64,000 nt of DNA from Coenobita brevimanus (GCA_032717465.1 CM064715.1:41819159-41883158); one strand, 5' to 3'. Positions 21,190 through 33,518 are shown, counted from the stretch's first letter. Program-made: numbers and translations. The notes: generated by a model from the letters alone, not told the origin.

Positions 21190-22157
21190 CTGTCTGTAAA
21201 CAGACTATGTACCATGACACAAACTGTGGACTTCGACTCCTTCAAACTCAACATTATGGACTTAAATCCTAGCATTATTCTATCTGAAATGTATGTCTGC
21301 TGTTAAGAACTATTTTGCTGTTTATGCCTACTGTCTCCTGTAAATAAAAAGCCATATATTTGGTCTCCTGTGTTAGATTTCAATTTTTACGACTATCGGG
21401 AGGCGTTTTGGGAGGGTAAAATGCTAAATTTGGGGGTCCACATTTCAAGGGATATGTACAGAGGGTTAGACTTGATTCTTTAGCCAACCAATGCTATTTC
21501 CTCACTCTGACAGACCATCTCCATATTTTAGAGGGGGTATTTGAAAATTATGGAACACCACCTCCTACCCAACCCCGATCATTTTACTAGTACGCTATTT
21601 CCTTCTGTCCTAGCTCTTCCCCTTCCTTCCGACCCCTACAGTTGGCCACCAAGTACAGCTCCCTATCTGTTTGTAAAGCTGGGGACAATAATGGATCAAA
21701 AAATGGCTGGGCAGATAAACAGGAAGATTGACAGAAGAATAAACGGACAGCCTGGCAGACAGTCTGATAGATACAAAGATAATTATGCTGCAGTGCTCCT
21801 CTGTGCAACTGACCTTTGTGTCTGTGGCATTTCCTAAACCATCCTGGGATACAAGGGCACTCTATCATCTGGGTAACCACACAACTTTCCTAGGTACTCA
21901 TTTTACCTTTTGTATTATTCTCTCTCTCTCTCTCTACCAGTATTGCTAGCCACTCTGCTACTCATTCAAGAAAAATGTATTGAAGGGTTTAAGGGAGCAC
22001 CAACATGTGCCTCTGATAGCAGCATATAAGGAAACGAATCAAGTAAATAAAAAGGGCCCTGGTGATAGGAATAAATGATTACAGGGCAAACATAGGGCAG
22101 AATGGGGACAGAAAAAGTATGAAGGACTGTTTTGTGATAGACTGGTGTTCTCTCTCT
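21190..22157. other. Unassigned; short (CT)n at about 21921
   Basis: The 3' flank of the orphan relic (AATAAA near 21343), then DNA without recognisable coding content. A CT run lies at 21921-21937. Confidence 0.4.
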
Positions 22158-22285
22158 TTTTTTATGTCAGGAAAAAGGAACTAACGGCTAGAAGCTCAAC
22201 AAAAATAAGATAAGAGGGTCAAATTCATGATCCATTCATTTTGAGATGCCTGGACACAATGAGTTTAAGAGATTAGAGGGATGTA
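22158..22285 (-). mobile_element. Group C LINE 3' terminus, degraded
   Basis: A T-run at about 22160, followed by AAAAAGGAACTAACGGCTAG and CATTCATTTTGAGATGCCTGG, matching the ends at 17.1 and 59.8 kb. Confidence 0.65.
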
Positions 22286-23204
<919 letters not shown>

Positions 23205-24115
23205 AAATGGAGCTGCTGGATATGCACCTGACCTATGGTTCTGTGCACGGAAATGGTAGGGAAGCTGCACGTCTTTATACAGAAAGATTCCCCCAGTGGC
23301 AGCATCCACATCACACTACATTCACATCCATAGACAGAAGGCTGAGGGTGACAGGAAACTTTAGTTGCAATCTGTCAGAAACAGGACTACCATGCTTTGT
23401 TCGCACACTCCAACCTGAGAGGATCCTAAAGGCAGTTGCAACGAATCCACAAGCAAGCACTCGCAATGTGGCAAGTGATGTGAGGGTCAGTCATTTTACC
23501 ACATAGAGTGTACTTCACGAACAGCTCCTTCATCCCTACCTTTTTCAGAGAGTTCAGTATTTCCTCCAGAGGACTTTCCCCAAAACTCAGATTTCTGTCA
23601 GTGGAGTCTAGACCAAACAGCACTCAATCCAGATTTTTCTAGCATGATGCTGTTCACAGATGAGGCATCTTTCACAAGAACAGGAATGTTCAATAGTCAC
23701 AAAATGCATGAAAGGGGTGAGGCCAATCCCTATATTACATGGTGGAGAGGATATCAGCATCGCTGTTCTATACATGTATGGTGCAGCATAATTACTGTGG
23801 TGATTGTATCATAGGTCCACATGTACTTCCTGGTCGCCTAACAGCCCCTATACATCGTGATTTCTTAAAGCATGATTTACTGCCATTACTAGATGATGTA
23901 CCTCTAGCATGGTGCAGAAGCATGTGGTACATGCATGATGGTGCACCTGCGCACTTCAGCATGACTGTACGGGAATATCTTGATGCCCAGTTTCCCAACA
24001 GGTGGATAGGAAATGGCGGTCTCATCTCCTGGCCAGCATGATCCCCTGACCTAAATCCCTTTGATTTCTACCTGTAGGGCCATCTAAAATCACTAGTTTA
24101 TGAAATGTCTGTTGA
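23205..24115 (+). pseudogene. Tc1/mariner-superfamily transposase, frameshifted
   Basis: ATG 23207 opens 99 codons: MELLDMHLTYGSVHGNGREA, FPQWQHPHHTTFTSIDRRL, NPQASTRNVASDVRVS, an N-terminal helix-turn-helix region of a mariner-type transposase. The frame then breaks. FTDEASFT (first catalytic Asp) lies at about 23650. From 23739 the frame resumes with IGPHVLPGRLTAPIHRDFL, then MWYMHDGAPAHFS (second Asp), and after one stop SPDLNPFDFYL (third Asp, about 36 residues after the second) and GHLKSLVYE. The terminal acidic residue is Asp rather than Glu, as in mariner rather than Tc1. Several stops make it a fossil. Inverted ends were not found. Confidence 0.8.
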
Positions 24116-24552
24116 CACTGAGGATGAACTACTGTACCCATTCATGTGATTGTGTACATACTACACCACATGCATTTGCGCGTGTGCACAGTTTATGGTT
24201 CGGCGATGTCAAGTATATAATGAAGGTGGAGGGAGACATGTGGAACCCCTGTTGTAATGTACATACATGAGTCTGTTTTCATGTATTTACATTAGTCTGG
24301 TGGGGATCGTTTAATTCCCCTAATGTCAAACATTATGATACAGTTAACAAAATCATTTCTCAGTGACAGACACTGAGAGTGCTAGAAATACTGATTGTTA
24401 TTTTTCAGAATCATACTCCATTTACTTTGCTACCATACTGAATGTTATGCTGATGTCAGAGAGCTGGGAGTTAATGTGGAAATGGTAGCATATCTGCATC
24501 GGTGAGCAGGTCACAACCGTATGCTGTGTACTACACCACAATTTATTACAGG
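24116..24552. other. Unassigned spacer
   Basis: 3' flank of the mariner remnant. No clear inverted repeat or gene. Confidence 0.35.
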
Positions 24553-25520
24553 CTTGGTGGATGAGTTTGGAAGAGTGTGTAAGAAACAATCTAGAGGTGA
24601 TTGTTGGGAAGAGTAAAGTGATGGTCTTTGAGAGAGGTGAAGTCAGTGAATGTAAAGCGAGGTTGGATGGTGAGGAATTGGAAAATGTGAGTACGTTTAA
24701 GTACTTGGGTAGTGTGATGAGTAAGGATGGAGGTTTGGAGGGTGAAGTGCTTGAAAGGGTACAGCAGGGAAGAAAGGTTGCTGGCTCCTTGAAAGCAATG
24801 ATAAGAAGCAGGGAAGTGAGCATGGAAGTGAAAAAGTTACTACATGACAGTATTGTGATACCAACTCTAATGTATGGAAGTGAAGCTTGGACGTTGCTGG
24901 AAGGACACAAGTCAAGAGTGAGAGCAGTGGAAATAAGTTATTTAAGAGGAGCCTGTGGAGTCACATGGAGAGACAGGCTGACAAATGAGAATATAAAGGA
25001 GCGTTGTGGTGTGGATGTGATAGGAAGCGTTAGGAGGAATACACTGAGGTGGTTTAGCCAAGTGGAGTTTTTTTTTTTTTCTTTTTTTTTCTTTTTTTGA
25101 CCGACTCTGGGCATAGGCTTCACAGCCTGCTTTCAAGGCCCAGTAGTCCTCCTACGTACTGCACACCTCTACATGTCACCACTTCGGAGCTAACACCCAC
25201 TGTCCATACTGAATACATGCTAGGGCTGTCTCTACAGGACTGGTGTATTGGTATTACCGGGGGTATTTTTACGACACGTCGGCGGGCCTTCTGATAGATC
25301 AGTAAAGTCTGATTTTTCTGAAATTCAAATCTTTAAACTGACAAAGAGATTGTATGTGAGTGAGGTGGAAAGGGGAAGAGGGAGGGGGAAGCCGAAGATG
25401 AGATGGAGGGAGGGGTGTGAGCTGGGAGCGGGGCAGTGAAATGGCGAGGGACAGGGTGACGTGGAGGCGATTTGTTTGTGGTCACCCCGAACGGGAGTAA
25501 GGCATCTGGCAGTAGATAGA
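24553..25520 (+). mobile_element. Group A LINE, 5'-truncated and interrupted by a poly-T repeat
   Basis: 24553-25062 encodes VGKSKVMVFERGEVSECKAR, LGSVMSKDGGLEG, YGSEAWTLLEGHKSRVRAVE and TLRWF. The copy is then broken by an insertion at 25063-25336 and resumes at 25337 with LTKRLYVSEVE, ending GCATCTGGCAGTAGATAGATAG at about 25520. About 18 bp of the element at the insertion point are missing. Confidence 0.8.
25063..25336 (-). repeat. Short poly-A-tailed repeat inserted in group A
   Basis: Begins with a T-rich run (25063-25098), then on the minus strand a unit containing GTAGGAGGACTACTGGGCC and GGCTGTGAAGCCTATGCCC. The same roughly 80-bp unit with a poly-A tail occurs in plus orientation at 51805-51895. 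The family looks like a short retroposon, but no Pol III boxes were recognised. Confidence 0.6.
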
Positions 25521-26184
25521 TAGTTTTTAAATGGCCATGTAATAAGTGTATTACAATAATAATTAAACTGTTCAAGGACTCAATGTTTCATGTACAGTAT
25601 TATACACCACAGTAAACATTATGTACAGTATGATCATCATTCGACTGTAACTATGGACAGCACATGGGTATAACAAGTGGAAGGGGGAGGGGGACGGGGT
25701 GAGGGACGAGGCACCAGTGTTTGGATTGGTACTAAGTATCCATAGGCTTGGCCTAGTACAGCACTTACTGTTTTCAGTTCATGTCCTGCATCTCATCAGT
25801 AGCTCATTTCCCCCCCCCCCCATCATTGTAGAATAATGTGATTTTGTTTTTCAATAAGAGATTTATTCCCAAAGTTTGCCAGTGCCATTCAGTAATACCC
25901 TGTATATAACAGCAGAAGGCACAATACTCTGTTCTACTTTACTCACACCAGCTATGACCTCTGTTTATTAGTAAAGCATTAATTTTCAGTACCTTTGTTT
26001 CCACTCCATCCTCTCACCTCTCATATTTCTCTCTAGCCCTTTGAATACTCTCGCCATTCAAAGATAATTCATCAGTACATAAAAGCTCCCAAGGTAGTAA
26101 CTAACGGACAATGACATTAAGTGCCAGGATAACAGCATAGGATTCAACACAGAACTCTGATGAACCCCACTCACAGAATTCCTT
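25521..26184. other. Unassigned spacer
   Basis: G-rich patch at about 25680-25710 and a C run at 25811-25821. No gene seen. Confidence 0.4.
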
Positions 26185-26330
26185 GCTTCACCCTCCATCC
26201 TCTTACACACACAGTTGCCTCTTCATACAGCAGCTGCATCAATAACCTGTCTTTCCACAGCCCATTTTTACTGTCAACCATGGCACTGTATTAAATGCCT
26301 TCCCCAAATCCACAAATACAGCAGTACAGT
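26185..26330 (-). mobile_element. Group B LINE RT fragment
   Basis: The minus strand encodes a degraded VDLGKAF...VPW...VKMGCGK motif A region, homologous to 15776-15850. Confidence 0.55.
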
Positions 26331-26395
26331 ATGTCCCCCCCCCCCTCTGGCACCTGTCTTGTTCGTTAGTTCCTTCAGGGGGTGGGGGGTGGGGG

Positions 26396-26612
26396 GAATG
26401 TAGCAGCCGTGGCTCAGTGGGTTAAGAGTGTTCAGGTCTGATTGAAGGGTCAGAGGTTCGCATCCACCCAAGGGTCACTGGTAGACATCATGAAGGGCAT
26501 CTAGTCATAAAAAGCTATAAAAACAAGGTCCTCTATCCAGGGGCAATGCCTTAGCCCTTATCGAAAAAAGGGGACATGGAGTACAGCTCAAAAAAAAAAG
26601 GGTAAACTCCCT
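26396..26612 (+). mobile_element. tRNA-derived SINE with A-rich tail
   Basis: Box A TGGCTCAGTGG at about 26410-26420 and box B GGTTCGCATCC at about 26454-26464 have spacing typical of a Pol III internal promoter. A non-tRNA body follows (CAAGGTCCTCTATCCAGGGG) and the element ends in a run of ten A at about 26592-26602. It does not fold into a good tRNA as read, so it is a SINE rather than a tRNA gene. Confidence 0.7.
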
Positions 26613-26867
26613 GACTCCATCTTTCTTCTCCCTAACTCTTACCTTCCTTCTCCCTCACTCTACCTTTCTTCTATGTATCAAGCACTACATTCTGTCCTGT
26701 TTTCACTTCATACTTCCATCACAAAGTCACCTTATACCTAGGGGTTCCCTTGTCCAGCCAGACTACATCTCTGGCTTCTACTCTACTCCATACTGTACTC
26801 ATTGCCATCTTCAGTAACTCAGCCTAAGTATATTTTGTCTATTTGTCTACCTCCCATGTTCGTATTT

Positions 26868-26998
26868 TTAGTTACAGGGGCCGATTTCCGGGGAGGGGCA
26901 CTAACCCTTCGCCAACCCACTTGTTGCCACGTACGGAACAAGTATTGGTTGGTCATAAAGTTACCACCGAGTGTTGTAAATGCTTTCCAGGATTAGAG
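26868..26998 (+). repeat. SINE core fragment
   Basis: GAGGGGCACTAACCC, CCAACCCACTTGTTG and GTTACCACCGAG match the core at 44340 and 58545. It runs straight into a group A fragment at about 27001. Confidence 0.6.
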
Positions 26999-27000
26999 GA

Positions 27001-27152
27001 AATCAAGAGTGAGAGCAGTGGAAATGAGTTATTTAAGAGGAGCATGAGGAGTCTCGTGGAGACAAACAAATGAGGAAGTGAAGGAGTGTTGTGATGTGGA
27101 TGTGAAAAGAAGCGTTAAGGAGAAACACACTGAGGTGGTTTGGCCATGTAGG
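27001..27152 (+). mobile_element. Group A LINE fragment (internal C-terminal region)
   Basis: Matches the SRVRAVEMSYLRGA-to-TLRWFGHV region, with several lesions. It lacks the 3' end. Confidence 0.7.
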
Positions 27153-27429
27153 GGGGCAGTGAAAAAATTAATAAAAAGAAAAAAAAAATCTTTATTTTTG
27201 TTTATTAAAAACCTGAAGAGAAACATCCAGGGCATCATCTGGTGAAAAGAAAAAATTCCCTCTCTCACTCTGTCTTTGCATAGCACCATGTGTAAGTTTG
27301 TGCAGGGGTGGAGTAGTCAGCGGTGATGCACGGCCAGCACAGCCTGAGCTAAGGCTCGCAATGCGACGCTACCCAGCCTGAGCAGTGGCTCACAATCCAC
27401 AGGTTAAGCACCATGTTATATACCAATTA

Positions 27430-28095
27430 CCTGTGTTGCTGCACACACTCCTCTCTCCTTACAACTTTAACATCCCTCACTAACCTATCAGCCCTCCTGA
27501 CCAGGAAATAGTCTATCTGGCTGCTATTTCTCCCAAGACTCATATGTAATCAACCTACGCTCACTTTCCTAAAATGTGTGTTACATACAATCATGTTCAT
27601 TGCCTCCCCATACTCATGTATCCCTTCCCCTTCCTCATTTCTTGTACTATATGCACATCCCCCATGTACTGCTTCATATCCTTGAGCTGCTTCACCTACA
27701 TGACCATTTCCCCTCTCAAAACTACAATCTCATCATCCCCCACACCACTTCATGCACATATTAGGTCATTCCAGAATCTATCCTTCTTTACCTCATCCAA
27801 GCCTACCTGTGGAGCATATACTGATATAAATGACTCTCATTAATGACATATTCCACCCATTTCTCCTTAACCAACACACCCACACCACCATATCCATCTG
27901 CCCTACCCCGCCAAAACAATTTGCAACGTCCATCCTTCCCAGCAATCATTCTGGCTGATCCTCCCCTGTACCTGACTTCCTGCACACATCCCACATCCAC
28001 CCACCTCCTACTCAATGCCTCAGCTACTTCCCCCGCTCTACTCTTCAAACTTCGCACATTCCACGACATCATTCTGATCCCTTTTGTATGATTTA
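27430..28095 (-). pseudogene. AP-type endonuclease domain of group B LINE
   Basis: The minus-strand frame 27803-28072 encodes SWNVRSLKSRAGEVAEALSR, VGCVQEVRYRGGSARMI and ADGYGGVGVLVKEKW. This is the N-terminal half of an exonuclease/endonuclease/phosphatase domain with the conserved Asn and the Glu of QEV. The rest continues degraded down to about 27430 (DRFWNDL, DDEIVVLRGE and VDYM can be picked out). These domains nick target DNA. The reverse transcriptase part is not adjacent. The Asp of the GD(M/F)N motif seems lost (RGEMVM). Confidence 0.65.
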
Positions 28096-28466
28096 GTTTC
28101 CTCAGGCTTGCTTTGAATTTCTTTCTTTCTTGTCATAATCAGTAAATAAATAATAGGAAGAGACATACCATAGGCCCCACCCACCTGCACAGTCCCAGGT
28201 CCAGGCATGGGATCTGGGACTCACTGCAGCTATGGCTGTGACAGTGGCCTCGGGGAACCCTGCCAGAACAGCTACAGGAACACTCTCCAGCATACCTTGA
28301 CACTGTAACTGCCCTAGCATTATACACCCATTGATAGGGCAGCCTCTTGGGGCGCTACTCCCAGATACGGACCCCTCTCTACTGGGCGGAAGCAGGAGCC
28401 TGGGTAGCGTAATGCCCTGTACCCTCAGGTTTCAAACACCATCACATCCCGGCACCAGAATCTATA
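28096..28466. other. Unassigned, possibly 5' flank of the group B fragment
   Basis: Moderately GC-rich. Short open frames on the minus strand have no recognisable domain. Confidence 0.35.
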
Positions 28467-28984
28467 CAGGCAAGTCCCCCTTGATGAGCAATCGCTTAAT
28501 GAGATTTCCAAGACCTTGTATTAGCGTTTCGCTAATACAAGGTCTTGGAATTTGCACCGTCGCCTGTTTAATGAGCAGGTAAAACCCCCCAAAATCCCAA
28601 CTTACGAGAACTGAAACAAGGGTATTTGTATTTCGTGTGTATTAACCCTTTATTCCCACTTAAAATTGTCTGTCACAGGTGATGGTGGTCAGTGGAGGTT
28701 ACTTGGCTGGTTGTTCAACCCATACCTATTTTACCTAAAATTCATGTTATTCTGCTTATATCAATGCTGTATTTATATTTCAAGTGCATTACCCTCTTGT
28801 ATTAACCCATTACTCCAGCTTAAAATGATCAGAAAGTCAGTTCTGGTGGTTTGGGGGGAGGTTGCCCAGAGGCCTTGCTCTCTAATCCTATTTTCCCCAT
28901 AAGTTCTTCACTTCGTTTAACAAGAATTTGGCTAACGAGCAAAATCCTTACTCCCAAATAGCTCATAAGATCAGGACCCGCCTA
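28467..28984. mobile_element. Tigger-like MITE with a perfect internal hairpin
   Basis: Left end CAGGCAAGTCCCCCTTGATG next to TA. The right end read on the minus strand is GGCGGGTCCTGATCTTATGAG next to TA. The two agree over most positions, and both pass into (C/A)TTAATGAG/GCTAACGAG-type sequence. About 0.5 kb with no ORF of note. A 21-bp perfect palindrome lies at 28506-28550. Confidence 0.6.
28506..28550. repeat. Perfect 21-bp inverted repeat with 3-nt loop
   Basis: The left arm 28506-28526 (TTCCAAGACCTTGTATTAGCG) is exactly complementary to 28530-28550, separated by TTT. Such a perfect hairpin would extrude or fold strongly in RNA. Confidence 0.95.
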
Positions 28985-29717
28985 TGCTGGCGGAGCCCTT
29001 GGCATGCCTCACCACAATAGGTCCACCAATAGGTAGCAGCGGCAAACTTTTCAGGCCGCATGCCCTTGCTGGCATCAATTCCTGTGACGTAGTGAGGTAC
29101 ATTCTGTGATTAGTGCATGAAATTGGGAAGAGAGAGTTATATGTAGAAAGAGAGAGGTGAAAAGATTAGTAAGAGAGAGTAAGAAGAAAGTGGATGAGGA
29201 ATTTGGAAGGAATTTGAGTGTAACGTGGAGGGACTGTAAGAAAATATTCTGGAAAGAGGTGAAAAGAGTAAGACAGGGTGGAAGTGAAGTTAGCAGGGGA
29301 GTGAAAGATAAAAATGGTAGATTACTAGTGGAGATGGGAGAAAAAGTGAGCAGATGGAGAGAACACTTTAAGGAATTGTTGAACATACAGGATGGAAGTA
29401 ATGCGAGTATAAGTGGCTGGGGAATGGCTGGGAGAAGGAGGGAGGTGAGAAGACAGGAAGAAATCAGTAGGATAGAAGTTGTGGAAGCAATGAAGAAAAG
29501 TTAAATCGGGGAAAGCCCCAGGAATTGATGGAGTGTGTGGTGAAATGCTGAAGAATGGGGGAGAGATAGTAGTAGAATGGATGTGGAAGATGTGCAGATT
29601 GACCTGAGAGGAAGGTAGAATCCTGGAGGATTGGAAGTCAGGTATAATTATTCCCTTGTACAAAGGAAATGGGGAAAAAGAAGTGTGTGGTAATCAAAGG
29701 GGCATTTGTCTTCTTAG

Positions 29718-30012
29718 TCTATTTATCTATCTATTGCCAGATGCCTCAATCCCATTTGGGGTGGCCACAAAAAAATCGCCTCCAAGTCGCCCTGTCCCCC
29801 GCCATTTCACTGCCCTGCTCCCAACTCACACCCCCCTCTCTCATATACCTCTCCACCCCATCCCTCCATCTCATCCTCGGCCTCCCCCTCCCTCTTCCCC
29901 CCTCCACCTCACTCACATACACTCACTTCGTCAGTCTTTCACTCTCCATCCTCTCCACATGGCCAAACCACCTCAGTGTGTTCCACATAATGCTTCCTAT
30001 CACATCCACATC
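29718..30012 (-). mobile_element. Nested 295-bp group A 3' end, opposite orientation
   Basis: Starts with the TCTATTTATCTATCTATTG tail and runs inward to CCTATCACATCCACATC. In intact copies the host sequence between CTTCTTAG and AGTGTATGG is about 11 bp longer, so the insertion removed target bases instead of duplicating them. Confidence 0.85.
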
Positions 30013-30017
30013 AAGTG

Positions 30018-31277
30018 TATGGTAAGATACTTATTGACAGAGTTAGAGAAAGAACAGAGAAATTAGTTGGAGAAGAACAGGGAGGCTTTAGGAAGGGAAG
30101 AGGTTGTGTAGATCAGATATTCATTCTTAGATCTTTAGTGGAAAAGTTTCTAGAGAAGGAAAAGAAGTTGTATGCGGCTTTCATGGATTTGGAGAAAGCA
30201 TATGACAAGGTGGATAGACAAGGATTGTGGAAAGTGTTAAGAATATATGAAGTAGATGGGAAGTTGCTGAATGCTGTGAAGAGTATGTACGATGGTGCGA
30301 AGGCAGCAGTGCGTGTGGATGGTGAACTAAGTGAATTTTTCTCTTTAAAAGTTGGGTTGAAACAGGGATGTGTCATGTCTTCATGGTTGTTCAATCTGTA
30401 CATGGATGGAGTAATAAAAGAGGTACAAGGTAGGGTAGTGGATGTTGGAGTGACCCTGGTGAGAGAGGATAGTGTTTGGAAACTCCCTGTACTGTTGTTT
30501 GCAGATGATACTGTGTTGTTGAGTGAAGACAAAGGGGAGCTGCAAGGCTTGGTGGACGAGTTTGGGAGAGTGTGTAAGAAACGGAATCTAAAGGTGAATG
30601 TAGGGAAGAGTATAGTGATGGTCTTTGAGAGAGGTGAAGTTAGTGAATGTACAGCGAGGTTGGATGGTCAGGAATTGGAAAATGTGAGTACGTTTAAGTA
30701 CTTGGGTAGTGTGATGAGTAAGGATGGAGGTCTGGAGGGTGAAGTGCTTGAAAGGGTACAGCAGGGAAGGAAGGTTGCTGGTTCTTTGAAAGCAGTGATA
30801 AGAAACAGGGAAGTGAGCATGGGAGTGAAAAAGTTACTACATGACAGTATTGTGATACCAACTCTAACGTATGGAAGTGAAGCTTGGACGTTGTTGGAAG
30901 GACACAAGTCAAGAGTGAGAGCAGTGGAAATGAGTTATTTAAGAGGGGCCTGTGGATTCACATGGAGAGACAGGCTGACGAATGAGGATATAAAGGAGCG
31001 TTGTGGTGTGGATGTGGATGTGATAGGAAGCGTTATGAGGAACACACTGAGGTGGTTTGGCCATGCGGAGAGGATGGAGGGTGAAAGACTGACGAAGAGA
31101 CTGTATGTGAGTGAGGTGGAAGGGGGAAGAGGGAGGGGGAGGCCGAGGATGAGATGGAGGGATGGGGTGGAGAGGTATATGAGAGAGGGGTGTGTGAGTT
31201 GGGAGCAGGGCAGTGAAATGGTGGGGGACAGGGCGACTTGGAGGCGATTTGTTTGTGGCCACCCCAAACGGGATTGA
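30018..31277 (+). CDS. Reverse transcriptase frame of group A with intact FADD
   Basis: 420 open codons beginning at the nested insertion; the first triplet is GTG, so there is no authentic start. Order: YGKILIDRVRERTEKLVG, GGFRKGRGCVDQIFILRSL, AAFMDLEKAYDKVDRQ (motif A Asp), LKQGCVMSSWLFNLYM, LLFADDTVLLSE (both catalytic Asp), LGSVMSKDGG, YGSEAWTLLEGHKSRV, RWFGHAERM, GRGRPRMRW, RRFVCGHPKRD. The C-terminal region lacks a Cys-rich knuckle. It is the longest uninterrupted RT in the window and probably a young copy, but it cannot be expressed as a full ORF2. Confidence 0.85.
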   Translation, partial: YGKILIDRVRERTEKLVGEEQGGFRKGRGCVDQIFILRSLVEKFLEKEKKLYAAFMDLEKAYDKVDRQGLWKVLRIYEVDGKLLNAVKSMYDGAKAAVRVDGELSEFFSLKVGLKQGCVMSSWLFNLYMDGVIKEVQGRVVDVGVTLVREDSVWKLPVLLFADDTVLLSEDKGELQGLVDEFGRVCKKRNLKVNVGKSIVMVFERGEVSECTARLDGQELENVSTFKYLGSVMSKDGGLEGEVLERVQQGRKVAGSLKAVIRNREVSMGVKKLLHDSIVIPTLTYGSEAWTLLEGHKSRVRAVEMSYLRGACGFTWRDRLTNEDIKERCGVDVDVIGSVMRNTLRWFGHAERMEGERLTKRLYVSEVEGGRGRGRPRMRWRDGVERYMREGCVSWEQGSEMVGDRATWRRFVCGHPKRD

Positions 31278-31305
31278 GGTGTCTGGCAATAGATAGATAT
31301 ATAGA

Positions 31306-33149
31306 TAGTTTGGGTGAGTATGCTGGTCTACTCTCCATGTTCATGTCCCACTGAAAAGGTCAGCAAAGGGGGATGGTCAGATATTCTGGTAGCTAGTGAA
31401 ATGGGAGCCAGCTCTCCCTATCACTAGCATTCTCATTCCCCTTGGGAGTAACACCCTAATCGGCTGGTGCTGCTGCCTGCTCCTATCCAGTACAATAGAA
31501 ATACACCCTTACATCCTCTTCATGATAGGATAAATATGCTACAATAATTCTGCAAAGACATGAGCACTAACCCATTATGTGGTTGCCATGGTAATGAACT
31601 GGCACCCAGGCCATACATATTCCATCCCTCTTCTGTTGCTGTATCACCACCAATTTGATCTATACCTGCACACTCAGCCAGCCAATCACCTGCAAATAAA
31701 TATCAACAGTGAGCATCATCATCATCATCATCACCATACCCATGCAGCCACCCAATCAGCTGTGGGCAAATATGAAGTGGGAAACAAATGGGTCAAATGG
31801 TTAGACTGACTTCTTGACCCATTCAATTTTTATATTATTCTTGTTGCTACCACATGAATTTTTCCAGATTAGGTCAATTACAATGGCTGGTTAATCCCTT
31901 GAAAATGGTGATTTATTTACTCCTGTTGCTAAGGTTATTTATTCTTTTATTTACTAGCTTGAGTAACCTAACAATGCGGTGATTATTGAAGGATATACAT
32001 TACCCCACCAGTTAAAGTCTTTGTCTATATAAAACTATATTGGTAATGATAAAAAGAAGTCACCAGACTGAAAAGTAGAAATGAATCCTGGCAGCATAAC
32101 AGCCATCATTACCATCAAAGGGCAAAAACAAACAGAAAGACCTGAACTTCACAAGAACACTGCAATATTTACTTCTTGTAACATTTTTTTTCTTTTTTTT
32201 CTGCCACCAGAGAATTTTTACTTAGCCTTAAGGCAGATCTAGATGTAATGGAGTTAAGGCTGCATCTAACACCTCCAATAAAAAAAATAAATAAATAAAT
32301 CTCCTAGTATATAATAAAGCAATCTGGAAGCAGCAAGAACTAAAAAAAAATGCAATCAGAGTGATGGGAATAAACATTAACAACAGCTGTCAAGGTTTCT
32401 AATGACAGTACTAGCTATATACTGTACAGCCAACTCTTACCCCTTCCAACCACAGGGGCCTGAAGTTGGGCTACCATAGGCCAAGATACTTAAGGGGTAA
32501 TGACTACCAGTGCATTTCAAAGTAGGCTATATAACCAGCATACTTGACACCATGATAAGAAACCTCTTGGGAATCAAATCTACACTGTGCATGACCATCA
32601 CTCCAACTAGGGTTTTGTAATTATTAGAGCTAGGGAAATAAACTTCAATATAAACCCTTCCTAGATTGAATAAAACAGTCTGCTGGTATCCAGAACAACA
32701 TAAACATGCTATCACTGTGAATAAGTTACAAAAGACACTATGTAACCTTCACCATGAAAGGTGTACCCTGAGATTAATAAAGTAGTCTATGGCAGCAAGA
32801 ATGTTACTATACAGGCTAAAATATTGTATGGAGGCTCAGACAGAAGTTACCTAAAAAAGATGTGTCCTAAGCTAAATAAAATAGTGACAACAAGAATACA
32901 CTGTTTACATACTGACAGTGGTGCAGCCTGGTGTCTGCTGATGAATACAACTGAAAGTCCTCAATGCAGGAAGAGATTTTTTGGATAAGCAAGTGCTTGT
33001 AACCTTTTCTTGGCCCTTTATTTTATGTGATTTTTATTCCCTTTGCATGCATCATACAGAAATTTTACATGCCATCAAGTGACTAGAGGATAACCCAGCT
33101 GGGTCAAGCTGAACAAAAAAGAAGAGTGAACAGAAGCAATTTCTGTTAC
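31306..33149. other. Unassigned spacer; (ATC)n at about 31707
   Basis: A short CATCAT run at 31707-31735, an AT-rich interval to 33 kb and small frames without domains. Weak repeated wording at 32640-32660 and 32755-32775. No gene seen. Confidence 0.45.
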
Positions 33150-33483
33150 ACATATGTATGACTGTGTTACATATTTTCCCTTATGTGAAATGGACGAGAA
33201 AGGTAATGCTCTGGGGAACATCTGTGTGGGGAGGGGATTGGTCATAATGATCCACGGGTATACATGGCAAGTGACGAGAAGGGTGGGTGATGAGCTGGAT
33301 GAATGGAAAGCAATGGAGTGTGTGGATGTAAGATTGAGAAAATATGTGCTGGATGCAAGAGATCACAGAGGTTGGGGACATGCTCTCTGACCACCACTTA
33401 GCAGTGGTGAGAGTCATAGAACATATAAGCTGGAGAAGGGCAAGAGGAAGTAGTCCATACAATCAGGGTAGAAAGACTGCAAG

Positions 33484-33488
<5 letters not shown>

Positions 33489-33516
<28 letters not shown>
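33489..33516. repeat. A28 homopolymer in group A copy
   Basis: An uninterrupted A run inside the endonuclease-RT linker of the decayed LINE. Confidence 0.9.

Positions 33517-33518
<2 letters not shown>

Larger units (their letters stand above)
29110..31305 (+). mobile_element. Long group A RTE-like LINE with a nested inverted group A insertion
   Basis: The linker begins about 29110 (RLVRESKKKVDEEFGRNL, then WREHFKELLN, SGWGMAGRRREV). A stop lies in the AMKKS region. GKAPGID is out of frame at about 29505-29530, and LYKGNGEKEVCGN follows. The copy is split at 29717 by 295 bp of minus-strand group A and resumes at 30013. It ends GGCAATAGATAGATATATAGATAG at about 31305. No endonuclease is present. 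Confidence 0.85.

Noticed and set aside
29101..29480. Candidate host gene exon (RLVRESKKKVDEEFGRN...)
   Set aside because: The same segment appears at 33.8-34.1 and 53.8 kb upstream of group A RTs, so it is the LINE linker.
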